From NCBI RefSeq assembly GCF_023101685.1, contig NZ_CP082164.1, positions 3,348,001-3,412,000 of the forward strand: 64,000 nt of DNA, read 5' to 3'. The translations under genes and the position numbers were made by a program. Origin of the DNA: Bradyrhizobium sp. 186. GTDB taxonomy: Bacteria > Pseudomonadota > Alphaproteobacteria > Rhizobiales > Xanthobacteraceae. This document shows, piece after piece, positions 1 to 8,390 of this stretch; the stretch's first letter is position 1, and the number at the start of each line of letters is the position of its first letter. The notes beneath the pieces were generated by a model. The model was not told the DNA's origin, made no database searches, and worked only from the letters and a program-made list of their open reading frames with translations.

Positions 1-351
1 AATGCCGAAGAGCAGGGCGCGGCCGCAGGAAAATCGATCGCGGGGTGCGCTCCCGAAGTCGTGGCCGCGCAACAGCCTTGGTTCTGGACCGAACAGTTCG
101 GCCTCAACATCCAGATCCTTGGCGTATCCGCAGCCGACGACCGGGTCGCGGTGACAGGCCGGGATGGTGAAAGCGGCGCCGTCTACAGGACGGTCGATCC
201 TGCAACCGGCAAGCTGACGAGCGTCATCGCATTTTCAGATCCGGGCGCGATCCGACAGGCACGCAAGGATTTCGAGAAGGGCGGCAGCTTCGATTCTGCC
301 AAGGTCAACGCGGTATTTCTTGAAGACAAGGTCAATGAGGAGAAGCGTCCC
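1..351 (+). CDS. C-terminal domain of a Rieske-system ferredoxin reductase (5' truncated by window)
   Basis: The frame is open from the first base. About 117 residues are visible and match the C-terminal reductase domain of FAD/NADH-dependent ferredoxin reductases that feed Rieske oxygenases; the diagnostic stretch is PWFWTEQFGLNIQILG (codons at 76-123). The FAD and NAD(P) domains must lie upstream of the window. No stop codon separates this domain from the oxygenase alpha subunit that follows in the same frame, so it is either a true reductase-oxygenase fusion or the product of an indel. A TGA in another frame (336-338) sits just where a separate reductase gene would be expected to end. The role inferred is electron supply from NADH to the adjacent oxygenase; no ferredoxin gene is visible in the window. 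Confidence 0.7.
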
Positions 352-1602
352 GTGCAAGCCGATTCATCGACGAGTTCGAAAAACTACGTCTGGCCGGGGG
401 AGGGTCTGACGCGCGTTCCCGACTGGGTTTACACCGACCAGTACATCTACGAACGGGAGATCGAAAAGATCTTCCACGGCCGAACTTGGAATTACGTGGC
501 GCTGGAAAGTGAGGTGCCGAACACCGGCGACTTCATCCGTTCGAACGTCGGCCCGACACCCGTCGTCGTGTCGCGCGCGGAGGATGGTTCCATCAACGTG
601 TTCGAAAACCGTTGCATGCACCGCGCCGCCGAGTTTTGCCGGGACCTGAGCGGCAACGCCAAGGAATTCGTCTGCCCCTATCATCAGTGGTCCTACGACC
701 TGAAGGGAAATCTCGCCGGCATACCGTTCCGGCGCGGCGTCAACGGGAAAGGTGGAATGCCCGCGAGTTTCAAGCCCTCGGAGCACGGCCTGAAACGCCT
801 CAAGGTGACGGAGCATCGCGGCGTGGTCTTCGCGTCGTATTGCGAGGATATGGAGCCGCTGGCCGACTATCTCGGACCAGAGATCCTGCGCGAATTCGAG
901 GCGACGTTCGACGGACGCAAGCCGAAGGTCCTGGGTCATTATCGTCACAGCCTGCCGGGCAATTGGAAGCTCTACCACGAGAATTTGAAAGACCCGTACC
1001 ACGCGACGCTTCTTCACACGTTCCTGGTCACGTTCGGATTGCTGGTTGCCGGCAACAAGTCGTCGATGATCGCGGACAGTTCGGGCCGTCACGGCGTAAT
1101 GGCCTCTGCGAAATCCGATGCGAGCAAGCTCACCAGCGAGACAAAGAAGGAAATGCGCGCATACAAGGAGGGCATGACCCTCGAAGAGCCGCGCTTCATG
1201 GACTTCGTGACCGAGTTCGATAGTCCCTGGTCCGTCACGATGTCGACGATCTGGCCTAACCTCATCGTACAGCGCGAGATGAACACGCTTGGCGTCCGAC
1301 AGATCGTGCCGACAGGCCCGAACGAATTCATCATGAAATGGACGATGTTCGGTTTCGAAGGCGACGACGAGGAGATGACTCGGCACCGGTTGCGGCAAGG
1401 CAACCTCATGGGACCGGCCGGATTCCTCGGACTCGAGGATAACGAAGCGATCAAGTTCGTGCAGGACGGTATGATCAGCGTGCCCAATGGCCAGCACGTC
1501 GTCGAACTCGACCCCGGAGTGATGGGGACGTCTGACACTCTTATTTCCGAAGCGTCGATCCGCGCGATGTACCAACATTGGCGCAGCGCAATGGATCTCT
1601 GA
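352..1602 (+). CDS. Rieske non-heme iron oxygenase, alpha subunit (candidate 6-hydroxypicolinate 3-monooxygenase component)
   Basis: Ring-hydroxylating oxygenase large subunit of the anthranilate/salicylate hydroxylase branch (AndAc/NagG-like). The Rieske [2Fe-2S] site is visible as CMH followed 17 residues later by CPYH. The mononuclear iron site is in ENLKDPYHATLLH (Asp, then two His), and the late conserved acidic residue is in LEDNEA. GTG at 352 is preferred as an independent start because GAGGAG lies 9 bases upstream, but the frame runs on into the reductase domain without a stop. The beta subunit follows 25 bases downstream and a molybdenum hydroxylase after that. In context it should hydroxylate 6-hydroxypicolinate at C3; the sequence alone would also allow an anthranilate- or salicylate-type substrate. 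Confidence 0.85.
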   Translation: MQADSSTSSKNYVWPGEGLTRVPDWVYTDQYIYEREIEKIFHGRTWNYVALESEVPNTGDFIRSNVGPTPVVVSRAEDGSINVFENRCMHRAAEFCRDLSGNAKEFVCPYHQWSYDLKGNLAGIPFRRGVNGKGGMPASFKPSEHGLKRLKVTEHRGVVFASYCEDMEPLADYLGPEILREFEATFDGRKPKVLGHYRHSLPGNWKLYHENLKDPYHATLLHTFLVTFGLLVAGNKSSMIADSSGRHGVMASAKSDASKLTSETKKEMRAYKEGMTLEEPRFMDFVTEFDSPWSVTMSTIWPNLIVQREMNTLGVRQIVPTGPNEFIMKWTMFGFEGDDEEMTRHRLRQGNLMGPAGFLGLEDNEAIKFVQDGMISVPNGQHVVELDPGVMGTSDTLISEASIRAMYQHWRSAMDL

Positions 1603-1627
1603 TCAATAAACACGGGATCAATTCTTC

Positions 1628-2146
1628 ATGTTGGCTAAAAACCCACGGCTTTCGAACGACGAGCAGATCAGTGCAATGCTTCTGCGCTACGAGATCGAAC
1701 AGTTCAACTCCGTCTACGCTTCGGCGCTCGACGACCAGCGCTTGGCCGATTGGGCAGAGATGTTCACGGAGGACGCGAGTTACGTTGTCCTCTCGCGCGA
1801 GAATGAGGACCGCGGTCATCCCGTCGGCCTGATCTACTGCGAAAACCGCGGCATGATACGAGACCGGGCGTTCGCGCTCAAGAAGACCGCGATGTTTGCA
1901 CCGCGCTATCTTCGTCATATGATCAGCAACGTCCAATTGACGGGCGAGGCCGACGGCGGGGGCATCCGCGCCCGTTCGAACTACCTTGTCCTTCAAGTAC
2001 TGTTCGACAGGCCGGACGCGACAATCCATCAGGCAGGCACCTATAACGATATTTTCCGGCGGACCGAGGTTGGACTTAAGCTGGCGCAGCGCCGCTGCGT
2101 ATACGACAATCTGCTCGTGCCTAACGCGCTCTGCATTCCGGTGTAG
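1628..2146 (+). CDS. Ring-hydroxylating oxygenase beta (small) subunit
   Basis: A 172-residue protein of the SnoaL/NTF2-like fold used by small subunits of aromatic-ring hydroxylating oxygenases (anthranilate AndAd-like). Typical features are the N-terminal helix with IEQFNSVYASALDD, the WAEMFTEDASYVV strand and the central RYLRHMISNVQL segment. It has a structural role, forming an alpha3beta3 hexamer with the alpha subunit encoded just upstream. The spacing of 25 bases and same direction make an operon with the alpha subunit and the downstream molybdenum hydroxylase genes. Substrate cannot be read from this subunit. Confidence 0.85.
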   Translation: MLAKNPRLSNDEQISAMLLRYEIEQFNSVYASALDDQRLADWAEMFTEDASYVVLSRENEDRGHPVGLIYCENRGMIRDRAFALKKTAMFAPRYLRHMISNVQLTGEADGGGIRARSNYLVLQVLFDRPDATIHQAGTYNDIFRRTEVGLKLAQRRCVYDNLLVPNALCIPV

Positions 2147-2205
2147 CGGAGGGCGGTATCGTTCCGGCCGCCTCCAATTCCCGCACCGCCTGATGGAGAT
2201 CACCG

Positions 2206-4581
2206 ATGAGTAAGCAAGAAACATCAGGCGAGGGAATTGGCGCCCGCGTTCGACGTAAGGAGGATGCGCGGCACCTTCGAGGACGCGGTCAGTTCGTCGG
2301 CGACTACCACATGGCCGGGCTGCAGGAAGTGGCCTTCCTGCGCAGCCCGATGGCGCACGCACGCGTCGTGTCCAAGGTCAAATCTCCGGACCATGCCGCC
2401 CGCACGTTCTTCAGCGAGGATCTGACCGGCGTCTCGCCAATCGTCACCCAGTCTTCAATTCCAGGCTACAAGTCGTCGAGCTACCCGATACTGGCCATGG
2501 AGAAAGTCCGCTTTGTCGGCGAACCTGTTGCGATGTGCGTGGCAAAGACGAGGGCCCTCGCGGAGGACCTGATCGAGCAGATCGAGGTCGAATACGAGGA
2601 GCTTCCGGTCATCGCGTCATGCACCTCGGGGCGGCGTAGCGATGCCGTTCTTTTGCATGAAAAGTGGGGCGACAACCTGTTTCTCGAAGCCCATTTCGAT
2701 AGCGGCGTTGAGGAGGTCATAGCGAAGGCTCCGGTCTCGATCGAACTCGATATGGCTTGCTCTCGCCAAGCTATGCATCCGATGGAAGGCAAGGGTGTCA
2801 TGGCATGGTGGGACTACCGCGCAGGAATGCTCGTAGTACATCCGTCGACACAAGTGCCGCACTTGATCCGGGCGGGCCTTTCCGAGGTCACGGGCATTCC
2901 TCAAGCGATCATCCGGGTGGTAGCGCCCGATGTAGGCGGAGGTTTCGGCTACAAATGCCTGTTGCAACCGGAGGAGGTTGCCATCGCATGGCTGGCCTAT
3001 ACCTTCAAAAAACCGTTCAGGTGGACCGAAGACCGCCGTGAACATCTCGTGGCAGGCGCCAATGCGCGGCAGCACGAGTACAAGATCAAGGCCTATGCCG
3101 ACGAATCAGGACGGCTTCTGGCCTTGGATGCCGAGGTTTCGGTTGACACGGGCGCGTATTCGGTCTGGCCGTTCACGGCCTGCCTGGAAGCGGCGCAGGC
3201 CGGCGGCAACCTTCCGGGTCCGTATCACCTGCCGGCATACCGCTGCAGCACTTATTCGGTAGCCACTAATAAGCCGCCATTTGCCCCATACCGGGGTGTC
3301 GCTCGTCCCGGCGTGTGCTTCGCCATGGAGCAGGTAATCGACGCGGTGGCAAAGGCTGTCGGACGCGAAGCCTGGGAGGTCCGGCGCGATAATCTGGTCC
3401 GTGCCGACGCGATGCCTTACACGAACATTACAAAGAAGCACTACGACTCGGGCGACTACCCGGGAGCGCTTGTCGCCGCCAAAGACATGATCGGACTGGA
3501 GGCCTTTCGCAGCGGGCCGAATCGTGACGAAAAGGGCCGTTACCTCGGCATCGGTTTCGCCAGCTTCACCGAGCAATCCGCGCATGGCACGAAGGTTTTC
3601 GCTGCCTGGGGGCTTCCGCTCGTTCCGGGCTTCGACCAGGCACACGTCAAATTGACGCCGGATGGCGCGCTCGAGGTCAAGGCTGGCATTCACACCATCG
3701 GGCAAGGGCTTGAAACCACGCTGGCGCAGATCGCCCACGAGCAGACCGGCGTGCCTATCAAGGACATCCGCGTGACTCTCGGAGACACAGCTAACACGCC
3801 GTTCTCGACGGGCGCCTACGCCTCCCGCGGAATCGTCATGTCGGGCGGCGCGGTGTCCCGCGCCGCCGAGGTCGTTGCGAAGCGCATCAAGGCCATTGCC
3901 GCGCACCTGCTGCAAGTCGACGCCGAGAGCGTGAGTTTCGCTGAGGGGCGAATATATTCGGGTAACGCCAGCGTCAGCTATGCGGATATCGGACGCGCCT
4001 GGTACCTGCGCCCTGATCAATTGCCGGAGTCTGTCGACACAGGGGGCCTCGAGACGACTGAAGGATACAAGCCGCTGGTCGACAGCGGCGTGTTCTCCTA
4101 CGCAACCCACGCGGCGAAGATCGCCGTCGATCCGGAGACCGGTCTGGTGGCGATCCTCGATTATGTGATCGTCGAAGACTGCGGCCGGATGGTAAATCCC
4201 ATGATCGTGGAGGGCCAGACCTACGGTGGCGCGGCGCAGGGCATCGGCACGGCACTGTTCGAAGAAAGCCCCTACGACGACAACGGTCAGCCGCTCGCAT
4301 CGACGCTACTCGACTACATCTTGCCGGGGCCGACCGAACTGCCGAAATTCCGGATCGAGCACCGGGAGTCGCTGTCACCCTATTCCGCTCACGGCATCAA
4401 GGGAGTCGGCGAGGGGGGTGCAATCGCCCCTCCGGCCGCCATCGTCAATGCTATTAATGACGCGCTGTCGCCTCTGAACGCATCCGTCCGGACAGTACCC
4501 GCCAGCCCTGAGCGCATCCGGACCGCGATCCGCCGAGCCAGCCGGCCGACGTCGGCCGAAACCGTACTGGCTGCCGAATGA
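2206..4581 (+). CDS. Molybdenum hydroxylase, large Mo-cofactor subunit (xanthine dehydrogenase / CoxL family; candidate picolinate dehydrogenase)
   Basis: A 791-residue protein covering the a/b hammerhead domain (about residues 20-130) and both molybdopterin-binding domains. Visible family motifs are VGGGFGYK, the PYRGVARPG loop, HTIGQGLETT and the C-terminal GVGEGGAIAPP with the catalytic glutamate. The CO-dehydrogenase AYRCSFR loop is absent, so it is a hydroxylase rather than a CO dehydrogenase. The family inserts a water-derived hydroxyl next to a ring nitrogen. With FAD and 2Fe-2S partners directly downstream and the pathway genes nearby, conversion of picolinate to 6-hydroxypicolinate is the best inference. 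Its stop overlaps the FAD-subunit start (ATGA). Confidence 0.88.
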   Translation: MSKQETSGEGIGARVRRKEDARHLRGRGQFVGDYHMAGLQEVAFLRSPMAHARVVSKVKSPDHAARTFFSEDLTGVSPIVTQSSIPGYKSSSYPILAMEKVRFVGEPVAMCVAKTRALAEDLIEQIEVEYEELPVIASCTSGRRSDAVLLHEKWGDNLFLEAHFDSGVEEVIAKAPVSIELDMACSRQAMHPMEGKGVMAWWDYRAGMLVVHPSTQVPHLIRAGLSEVTGIPQAIIRVVAPDVGGGFGYKCLLQPEEVAIAWLAYTFKKPFRWTEDRREHLVAGANARQHEYKIKAYADESGRLLALDAEVSVDTGAYSVWPFTACLEAAQAGGNLPGPYHLPAYRCSTYSVATNKPPFAPYRGVARPGVCFAMEQVIDAVAKAVGREAWEVRRDNLVRADAMPYTNITKKHYDSGDYPGALVAAKDMIGLEAFRSGPNRDEKGRYLGIGFASFTEQSAHGTKVFAAWGLPLVPGFDQAHVKLTPDGALEVKAGIHTIGQGLETTLAQIAHEQTGVPIKDIRVTLGDTANTPFSTGAYASRGIVMSGGAVSRAAEVVAKRIKAIAAHLLQVDAESVSFAEGRIYSGNASVSYADIGRAWYLRPDQLPESVDTGGLETTEGYKPLVDSGVFSYATHAAKIAVDPETGLVAILDYVIVEDCGRMVNPMIVEGQTYGGAAQGIGTALFEESPYDDNGQPLASTLLDYILPGPTELPKFRIEHRESLSPYSAHGIKGVGEGGAIAPPAAIVNAINDALSPLNASVRTVPASPERIRTAIRRASRPTSAETVLAAE

Positions 4582-5414
4582 AACCGGCAGTCTTCGACCT
4601 CAAACATGCACGCAACGTCGGCGACGCGGTGGAAATTCTCGCCGGGTCCGACGGGAACGGCAAGGTGATGGCCGGCGGACAGTCGTTGGGGCCGATGCTC
4701 AATCTGCGGCTGACGCGGCCGAAGCTTCTCGTTGATATCAAGCGCGCCGAGGGTTTTCGGGAATTCGCGGCCGACGACAAGGTGTTCTCGATCGGCGCGG
4801 GTTGGACGCACGGCGAGATCGAAGACGGCATGATCGAAGATCCTACCCAAGGGTTGCTGAAGTTCGTCGCCCACGGCATCGCTTACCGCGCGGTGCGCAA
4901 CCGCGGTACGATGGGCGGAAGCCTCGCGCACGCCGATCCCGCGGCGGACTGGGTGACGACGCTGGGAGCGCTTGGCGCCACGATCGTCGCCCAGGGCACG
5001 GCGAAGCAACCGAAGCGCTACGCGGCGGAGACGTTCGTCGAAGGCGCCTTTATGACGAAACTGGCCGAGAACGAAGTGATCGTCGCGATCGAAGTTCCGC
5101 GGCTCTCCCCGCGCGCGAAATGGGCCTATTACAAGATCTGCCGCAAGACCGGCGAGTTCGCCAATGCGATCGGCGTTGCGATCCTCGACCAAAAGACCGG
5201 CATGACAAGAGTACTCGCGGGCGCGACCGACGGTTCGCCCGCGGTGCTCCCGAGGACGGCCGTCCGATTGGCCGAGGCCGGCCCCGAGGCCGCGTGCCTG
5301 CTGGTCGCCGACGAATTGGAAGAAATGCTTCCGAATTCGAATGCCGATACGCGCGAGCTCCATGCCGTCGCCGTACGGCGCGCCCTGATGCAGATCGTCA
5401 AGGAGCACGACTGA
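4578..5414 (+). CDS. Molybdenum hydroxylase, FAD-binding medium subunit (CoxM family)
   Basis: A 278-residue FAD-binding-5 family subunit. The N-terminal FAD segment contains AGGQSLGPMLNLRL and the second contact region contains RNRGTMGGSLAHADPAAD, both characteristic of CoxM/NdhF-type subunits. It carries electrons from the 2Fe-2S subunit towards the acceptor. The gene overlaps the large-subunit stop by four bases and the 2Fe-2S subunit begins one base after its stop, so the three are translationally coupled and form one L-M-S enzyme. Confidence 0.9.
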   Translation: MKPAVFDLKHARNVGDAVEILAGSDGNGKVMAGGQSLGPMLNLRLTRPKLLVDIKRAEGFREFAADDKVFSIGAGWTHGEIEDGMIEDPTQGLLKFVAHGIAYRAVRNRGTMGGSLAHADPAADWVTTLGALGATIVAQGTAKQPKRYAAETFVEGAFMTKLAENEVIVAIEVPRLSPRAKWAYYKICRKTGEFANAIGVAILDQKTGMTRVLAGATDGSPAVLPRTAVRLAEAGPEAACLLVADELEEMLPNSNADTRELHAVAVRRALMQIVKEHD

Positions 5415-5415
5415 A

Positions 5416-6561
5416 ATGGTTCGAGTGTCGATGTCGGTGAATGGCGACGCGGTGATTGCGGAGGTCGAACCGCGAACCCAGCTTGCCGACTTCCTGCGTA
5501 ACGACCTTCAACTGACCGGTACGCATCTGGGTTGCGAGCAGGGCGTTTGCGGGGCCTGCACCGTGATGGTGAACGGCAAGATGCAGCGTTCCTGCATCAC
5601 GTTTGCTTCGGACTGCGAAAGCGCTCATGTCACGACGATCGAGGGATTCGACGATGACCCGACGATGATCGAACTCAGGGATGCGTTTTCCGAATTTCAT
5701 GCGCTCCAGTGCGGGTTTTGCACGCCCGGAATGCTGACGACTGCTCGCGACATCGTGCTGCGGCTCGGCGACATTCCGGAAAGCTGGATTCGGGAGGAAC
5801 TCTCCGGAAACATTTGCCGCTGCACCGGATACGTCGGCATCGTGGAAGCCGTGAAAAAGGTCGCCGCGGGAAAGGTACCTAACGCGGTGGCGGCCTCCGC
5901 CGCGGTCGCCGCGAAGAAATTCGACGGCTTAAGGCCGGCACCCGTCACGCCGGCGCCGCGTGAGAAGGCCAAGCCAAGTTCCGGACAGGCCTCGACGCCG
6001 GCGACGGCCGCCGGCCAGATCGACGGCGGTATCTCCATCGAGGAGCGCATCCGTGTCGGAGCCACGCCGGAGCAGGTATGGAATGTCCTTTCAGACCTTC
6101 GACGCGTCGTACCATGCGTTCCGGGGGTCGAGATCACCACGCTCGAGGGTGAAAATCTCACGGGCAAGGTGAAAATGGCACTTGGACCGATCAAGGCGTC
6201 CTTCAGCGGTCAGGCTACCGTTGGGATGGACGATGCCAAGCGTGAAGGATGGATGACGGGCAAGGGCCGCGACTCTGGTCTTGGATCTTCCGCCGAAGGT
6301 GCCGCGCGATGGAGGGTCGTCAATGGCGGCAACAACGACTCGGTTGTCGCAGTCACATTGACCTGGAAACTGAGCGGGGCCCTCGCCCAGTTCAACCGGG
6401 CAGGCCTTGTCCAGGACATCGTGCGCCGTCTCGCGGCGACGTTCGCCGCAAATCTGGAGGCGACCATCACTGGCACCGCGCCGCCCGCCCAGGCGGGCGC
6501 AGTGTTGGGAGGCTTCGGACTGATTTGGTCGATTCTCAAGGCTCGCTTTTCGCGGCGATAG
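5416..6561 (+). CDS. Molybdenum hydroxylase 2Fe-2S small subunit fused to a CoxG/SRPBCC domain
   Basis: A 381-residue two-part protein. Residues 1-150 are a CoxS-type subunit with both [2Fe-2S] clusters: plant-ferredoxin cysteines C40, C45, C48 and C60, and the four-helix domain cysteines C99, C102, C134 and C136. A linker rich in Ala and Pro follows (about 150-205). Residues 205-345 are an SRPBCC domain of the CoxG type, and the tail is hydrophobic then basic (GLIWSILKARFSRR), as in CoxG, which anchors CO dehydrogenase to the membrane. Small subunits are normally about 160 residues, so the C-terminal half is an addition. The inference is that the fusion tethers the hydroxylase to the membrane or binds substrate. 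Confidence 0.88.
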   Translation: MVRVSMSVNGDAVIAEVEPRTQLADFLRNDLQLTGTHLGCEQGVCGACTVMVNGKMQRSCITFASDCESAHVTTIEGFDDDPTMIELRDAFSEFHALQCGFCTPGMLTTARDIVLRLGDIPESWIREELSGNICRCTGYVGIVEAVKKVAAGKVPNAVAASAAVAAKKFDGLRPAPVTPAPREKAKPSSGQASTPATAAGQIDGGISIEERIRVGATPEQVWNVLSDLRRVVPCVPGVEITTLEGENLTGKVKMALGPIKASFSGQATVGMDDAKREGWMTGKGRDSGLGSSAEGAARWRVVNGGNNDSVVAVTLTWKLSGALAQFNRAGLVQDIVRRLAATFAANLEATITGTAPPAQAGAVLGGFGLIWSILKARFSRR

Positions 6562-6579
6562 TGTCTTCCGGCTTAGGTC

Positions 6580-6822
6580 GCTCATGGGCACAGGCTGAAC
6601 CCGGAAACGATCGAAGATGTTCAGCACGGCGTCGGCGTGAAACAACCGATTGCGACTCATGTCTTCCGGAACGGAAAGTATGCCGGCCTTGAGCAGTTCT
6701 CGCGCGGCAGTATTTGCGCTGGCGAAGCTTATGCTGAGTTCCTCATTCGCGTCTCGTACCGTGAAAACCGGCTTAAGTTGGCGGGTCAATGCCCTGTCGC
6801 GCGTTTTGAGCTCACGTGCCAA
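6580..6822 (-). pseudogene. Remnant of a Fic-family protein C-terminal winged-helix domain
   Basis: Reading leftwards from 6822, about 75 residues resemble the C-terminal winged helix of bacterial Fic/DOC proteins: RQLKPVFTVRDANEELSI, then ARELLKAGILSV and NRLFHADAVLNIFDRF. No Fic domain (HPFxxGNGR) is present, and the segment abuts the 3' end of the ABC permease gene. The frame then runs on only as antisense of the 2Fe-2S subunit gene. It looks like a leftover from an older gene displaced when the catabolic genes assembled. Assignment rests on pattern resemblance alone. Confidence 0.45.
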
Positions 6823-7565
6823 GGAAGCGCCAACCGTTCGGCCATATCCAGGATACCGATCAGAACGACGCCGAGAACCGACAAAATGAGGATGGCGGCG
6901 AATACGCGGGGCGTATCGAAAGACCCTTGCGCGGTGAGGATAACAAAGCCGAGTCCCCGCTGCGAGGAGACGAATTCGCCCACGATGGCACCCACTAACG
7001 CGAGCGACATCGCCACCTTCAGGCTCGCGAATATGTGGGGCAGGGCGCAGTACATCTTAATGCGCAGCAACACCTTCAGACGGGATCCCCGCAAAGCCTT
7101 CCCAAGATCGATCTGATCCGGCGACACGGACCGCAGACCGAGCGCCGTTCCAATCACGACCGCAAAGACTGCGATCAGAAAGGCGATGGCGACCTTCGGC
7201 GTGGCTCCGGTTCCGAACCAGATAATGAAGAGTGGTGCTATCGCCACCTTTGGTACGCTGTTGAGAGCGATGAAAAGGGGGAAGAGCATCCGGTCCAGAA
7301 GCGTCCACTCGACGATGACAATGGCGAACAGGATTCCCGCGACCGTCGCGAGCGCGAACCCCAACAGCGTGATTCCGATCGTGTAGGCTGTCTGCTCGGC
7401 GAACCAGATCGGCTCCTTCGAGAGTTCCGAGATGATGAGCGAAGGGGCCGGAAAGAAGACAGGCCGTACATGTCCAATTTGGACCACCAATTCCCACGCC
7501 AGGACGAAAATGAGGGCTCCCACGAATGGTAAAGCGGCGCGAACGACGGGTGAGGTAGCTTTCAT
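6786..7565 (-). CDS. ABC transporter permease (SsuC/TauC family)
   Basis: A 259-residue inner-membrane permease with six predicted hydrophobic segments and the BPD_transp_1 cytoplasmic coupling loop (around DLGKALRGSRLKVLLRIKMYCALPHI split across two parts). It is the membrane part of a TauABC/SsuABC-type importer whose ATPase and binding protein lie directly upstream in the same direction. Divergent placement relative to the oxygenase and hydroxylase genes suggests it brings in the pathway substrate or a related aromatic acid. Confidence 0.88.
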   Translation of the reverse strand: MKATSPVVRAALPFVGALIFVLAWELVVQIGHVRPVFFPAPSLIISELSKEPIWFAEQTAYTIGITLLGFALATVAGILFAIVIVEWTLLDRMLFPLFIALNSVPKVAIAPLFIIWFGTGATPKVAIAFLIAVFAVVIGTALGLRSVSPDQIDLGKALRGSRLKVLLRIKMYCALPHIFASLKVAMSLALVGAIVGEFVSSQRGLGFVILTAQGSFDTPRVFAAILILSVLGVVLIGILDMAERLALPWHVSSKRATGH

Positions 7566-7601
7566 GATAACTCCTGTGCAACGAGTTCGTTGTTTGGCGC
7601 A

Positions 7602-8390
7602 TCAATCGTGAATGAGGCCCATTTTCTCGAACAGCCCGCGGATGTGCTGGGTGTATTTGGCGAATTGGGGCGTTTCGCGCACGGCAAGTTTTCGTTCCGC
7701 GGGAAGGTCGAGAACCATGTCTTCCACGATCGTTCCCGGACGGGGACTGAACACGACGACGCGAGTGGACAGGAAGACAGCCTCGGTAATGCTGTGCGTG
7801 ACGAAGACCACCGTCATTCGCTGCCTGGCCCAGAAGTGATGAAGATCGACGTTCAACTGGTCGCGGGTAAGTGCGTCCAGGGCGCCGAACGGCTCGTCCA
7901 TGAGAAGCAGCCGCGGATCTAGAAGGAGGGACCTGCAGATCGCCGCACGCTGCCGCATGCCGCCAGACAATGCATTCGGATACACGCCGGCAAAATCCTT
8001 GAGTCCGACCATCGCGAGAAGCTCGCGCGCCCGTCCTTCATACGCCTTCTTGTCGAGCCCTCCGAAGTCCGCCGGCAGCAGCGTGTTGTCGAGTATGTTG
8101 AACCAGTCCAGCAGCGCGTCGCGCTGGAACGCTATGCCGAGCCGCTCCGGCGGACCTTCGATCTTCGAGCCGTCCAGCAGGAGTGATCCCGCCGTCTGGG
8201 TCTCCAGTCCGGCAAGGCACCTCAGCAGCGTGCTCTTGCCACACCCGCTCGGTCCGAGCAGGCTCACGAATTCCCCCTCGGCGATATCGATCGATATGTT
8301 GTCGATCGCCGTGAGCGGATTTGTGCCTCCGAAGCGCTTTACGATTCCGGATGCCGAGATAAGGGGGGCCGGGGCGTTACTTGAGTTCAC
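7602..8390 (-). CDS. ABC transporter ATP-binding protein (SsuB/TauB family)
   Basis: A 262-residue nucleotide-binding subunit. Walker A is GPSGCGKST, the signature is LSGGMRQR, Walker B is LLLMDEPFGALD and the switch histidine is in VFVTHSITEA. Its start overlaps the end of the binding-protein gene by 14 bases, which indicates translational coupling. It energises uptake through the neighbouring permease. Confidence 0.92.
   Translation of the reverse strand: MNSSNAPAPLISASGIVKRFGGTNPLTAIDNISIDIAEGEFVSLLGPSGCGKSTLLRCLAGLETQTAGSLLLDGSKIEGPPERLGIAFQRDALLDWFNILDNTLLPADFGGLDKKAYEGRARELLAMVGLKDFAGVYPNALSGGMRQRAAICRSLLLDPRLLLMDEPFGALDALTRDQLNVDLHHFWARQRMTVVFVTHSITEAVFLSTRVVVFSPRPGTIVEDMVLDLPAERKLAVRETPQFAKYTQHIRGLFEKMGLIHD

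Noticed and set aside
2206..6561. The L-M-S operon as a CO dehydrogenase.
   Set aside because: The large subunit lacks the AYRCSFR active-site loop of CoxL; only the CoxG-like fusion resembles CO dehydrogenase genes.
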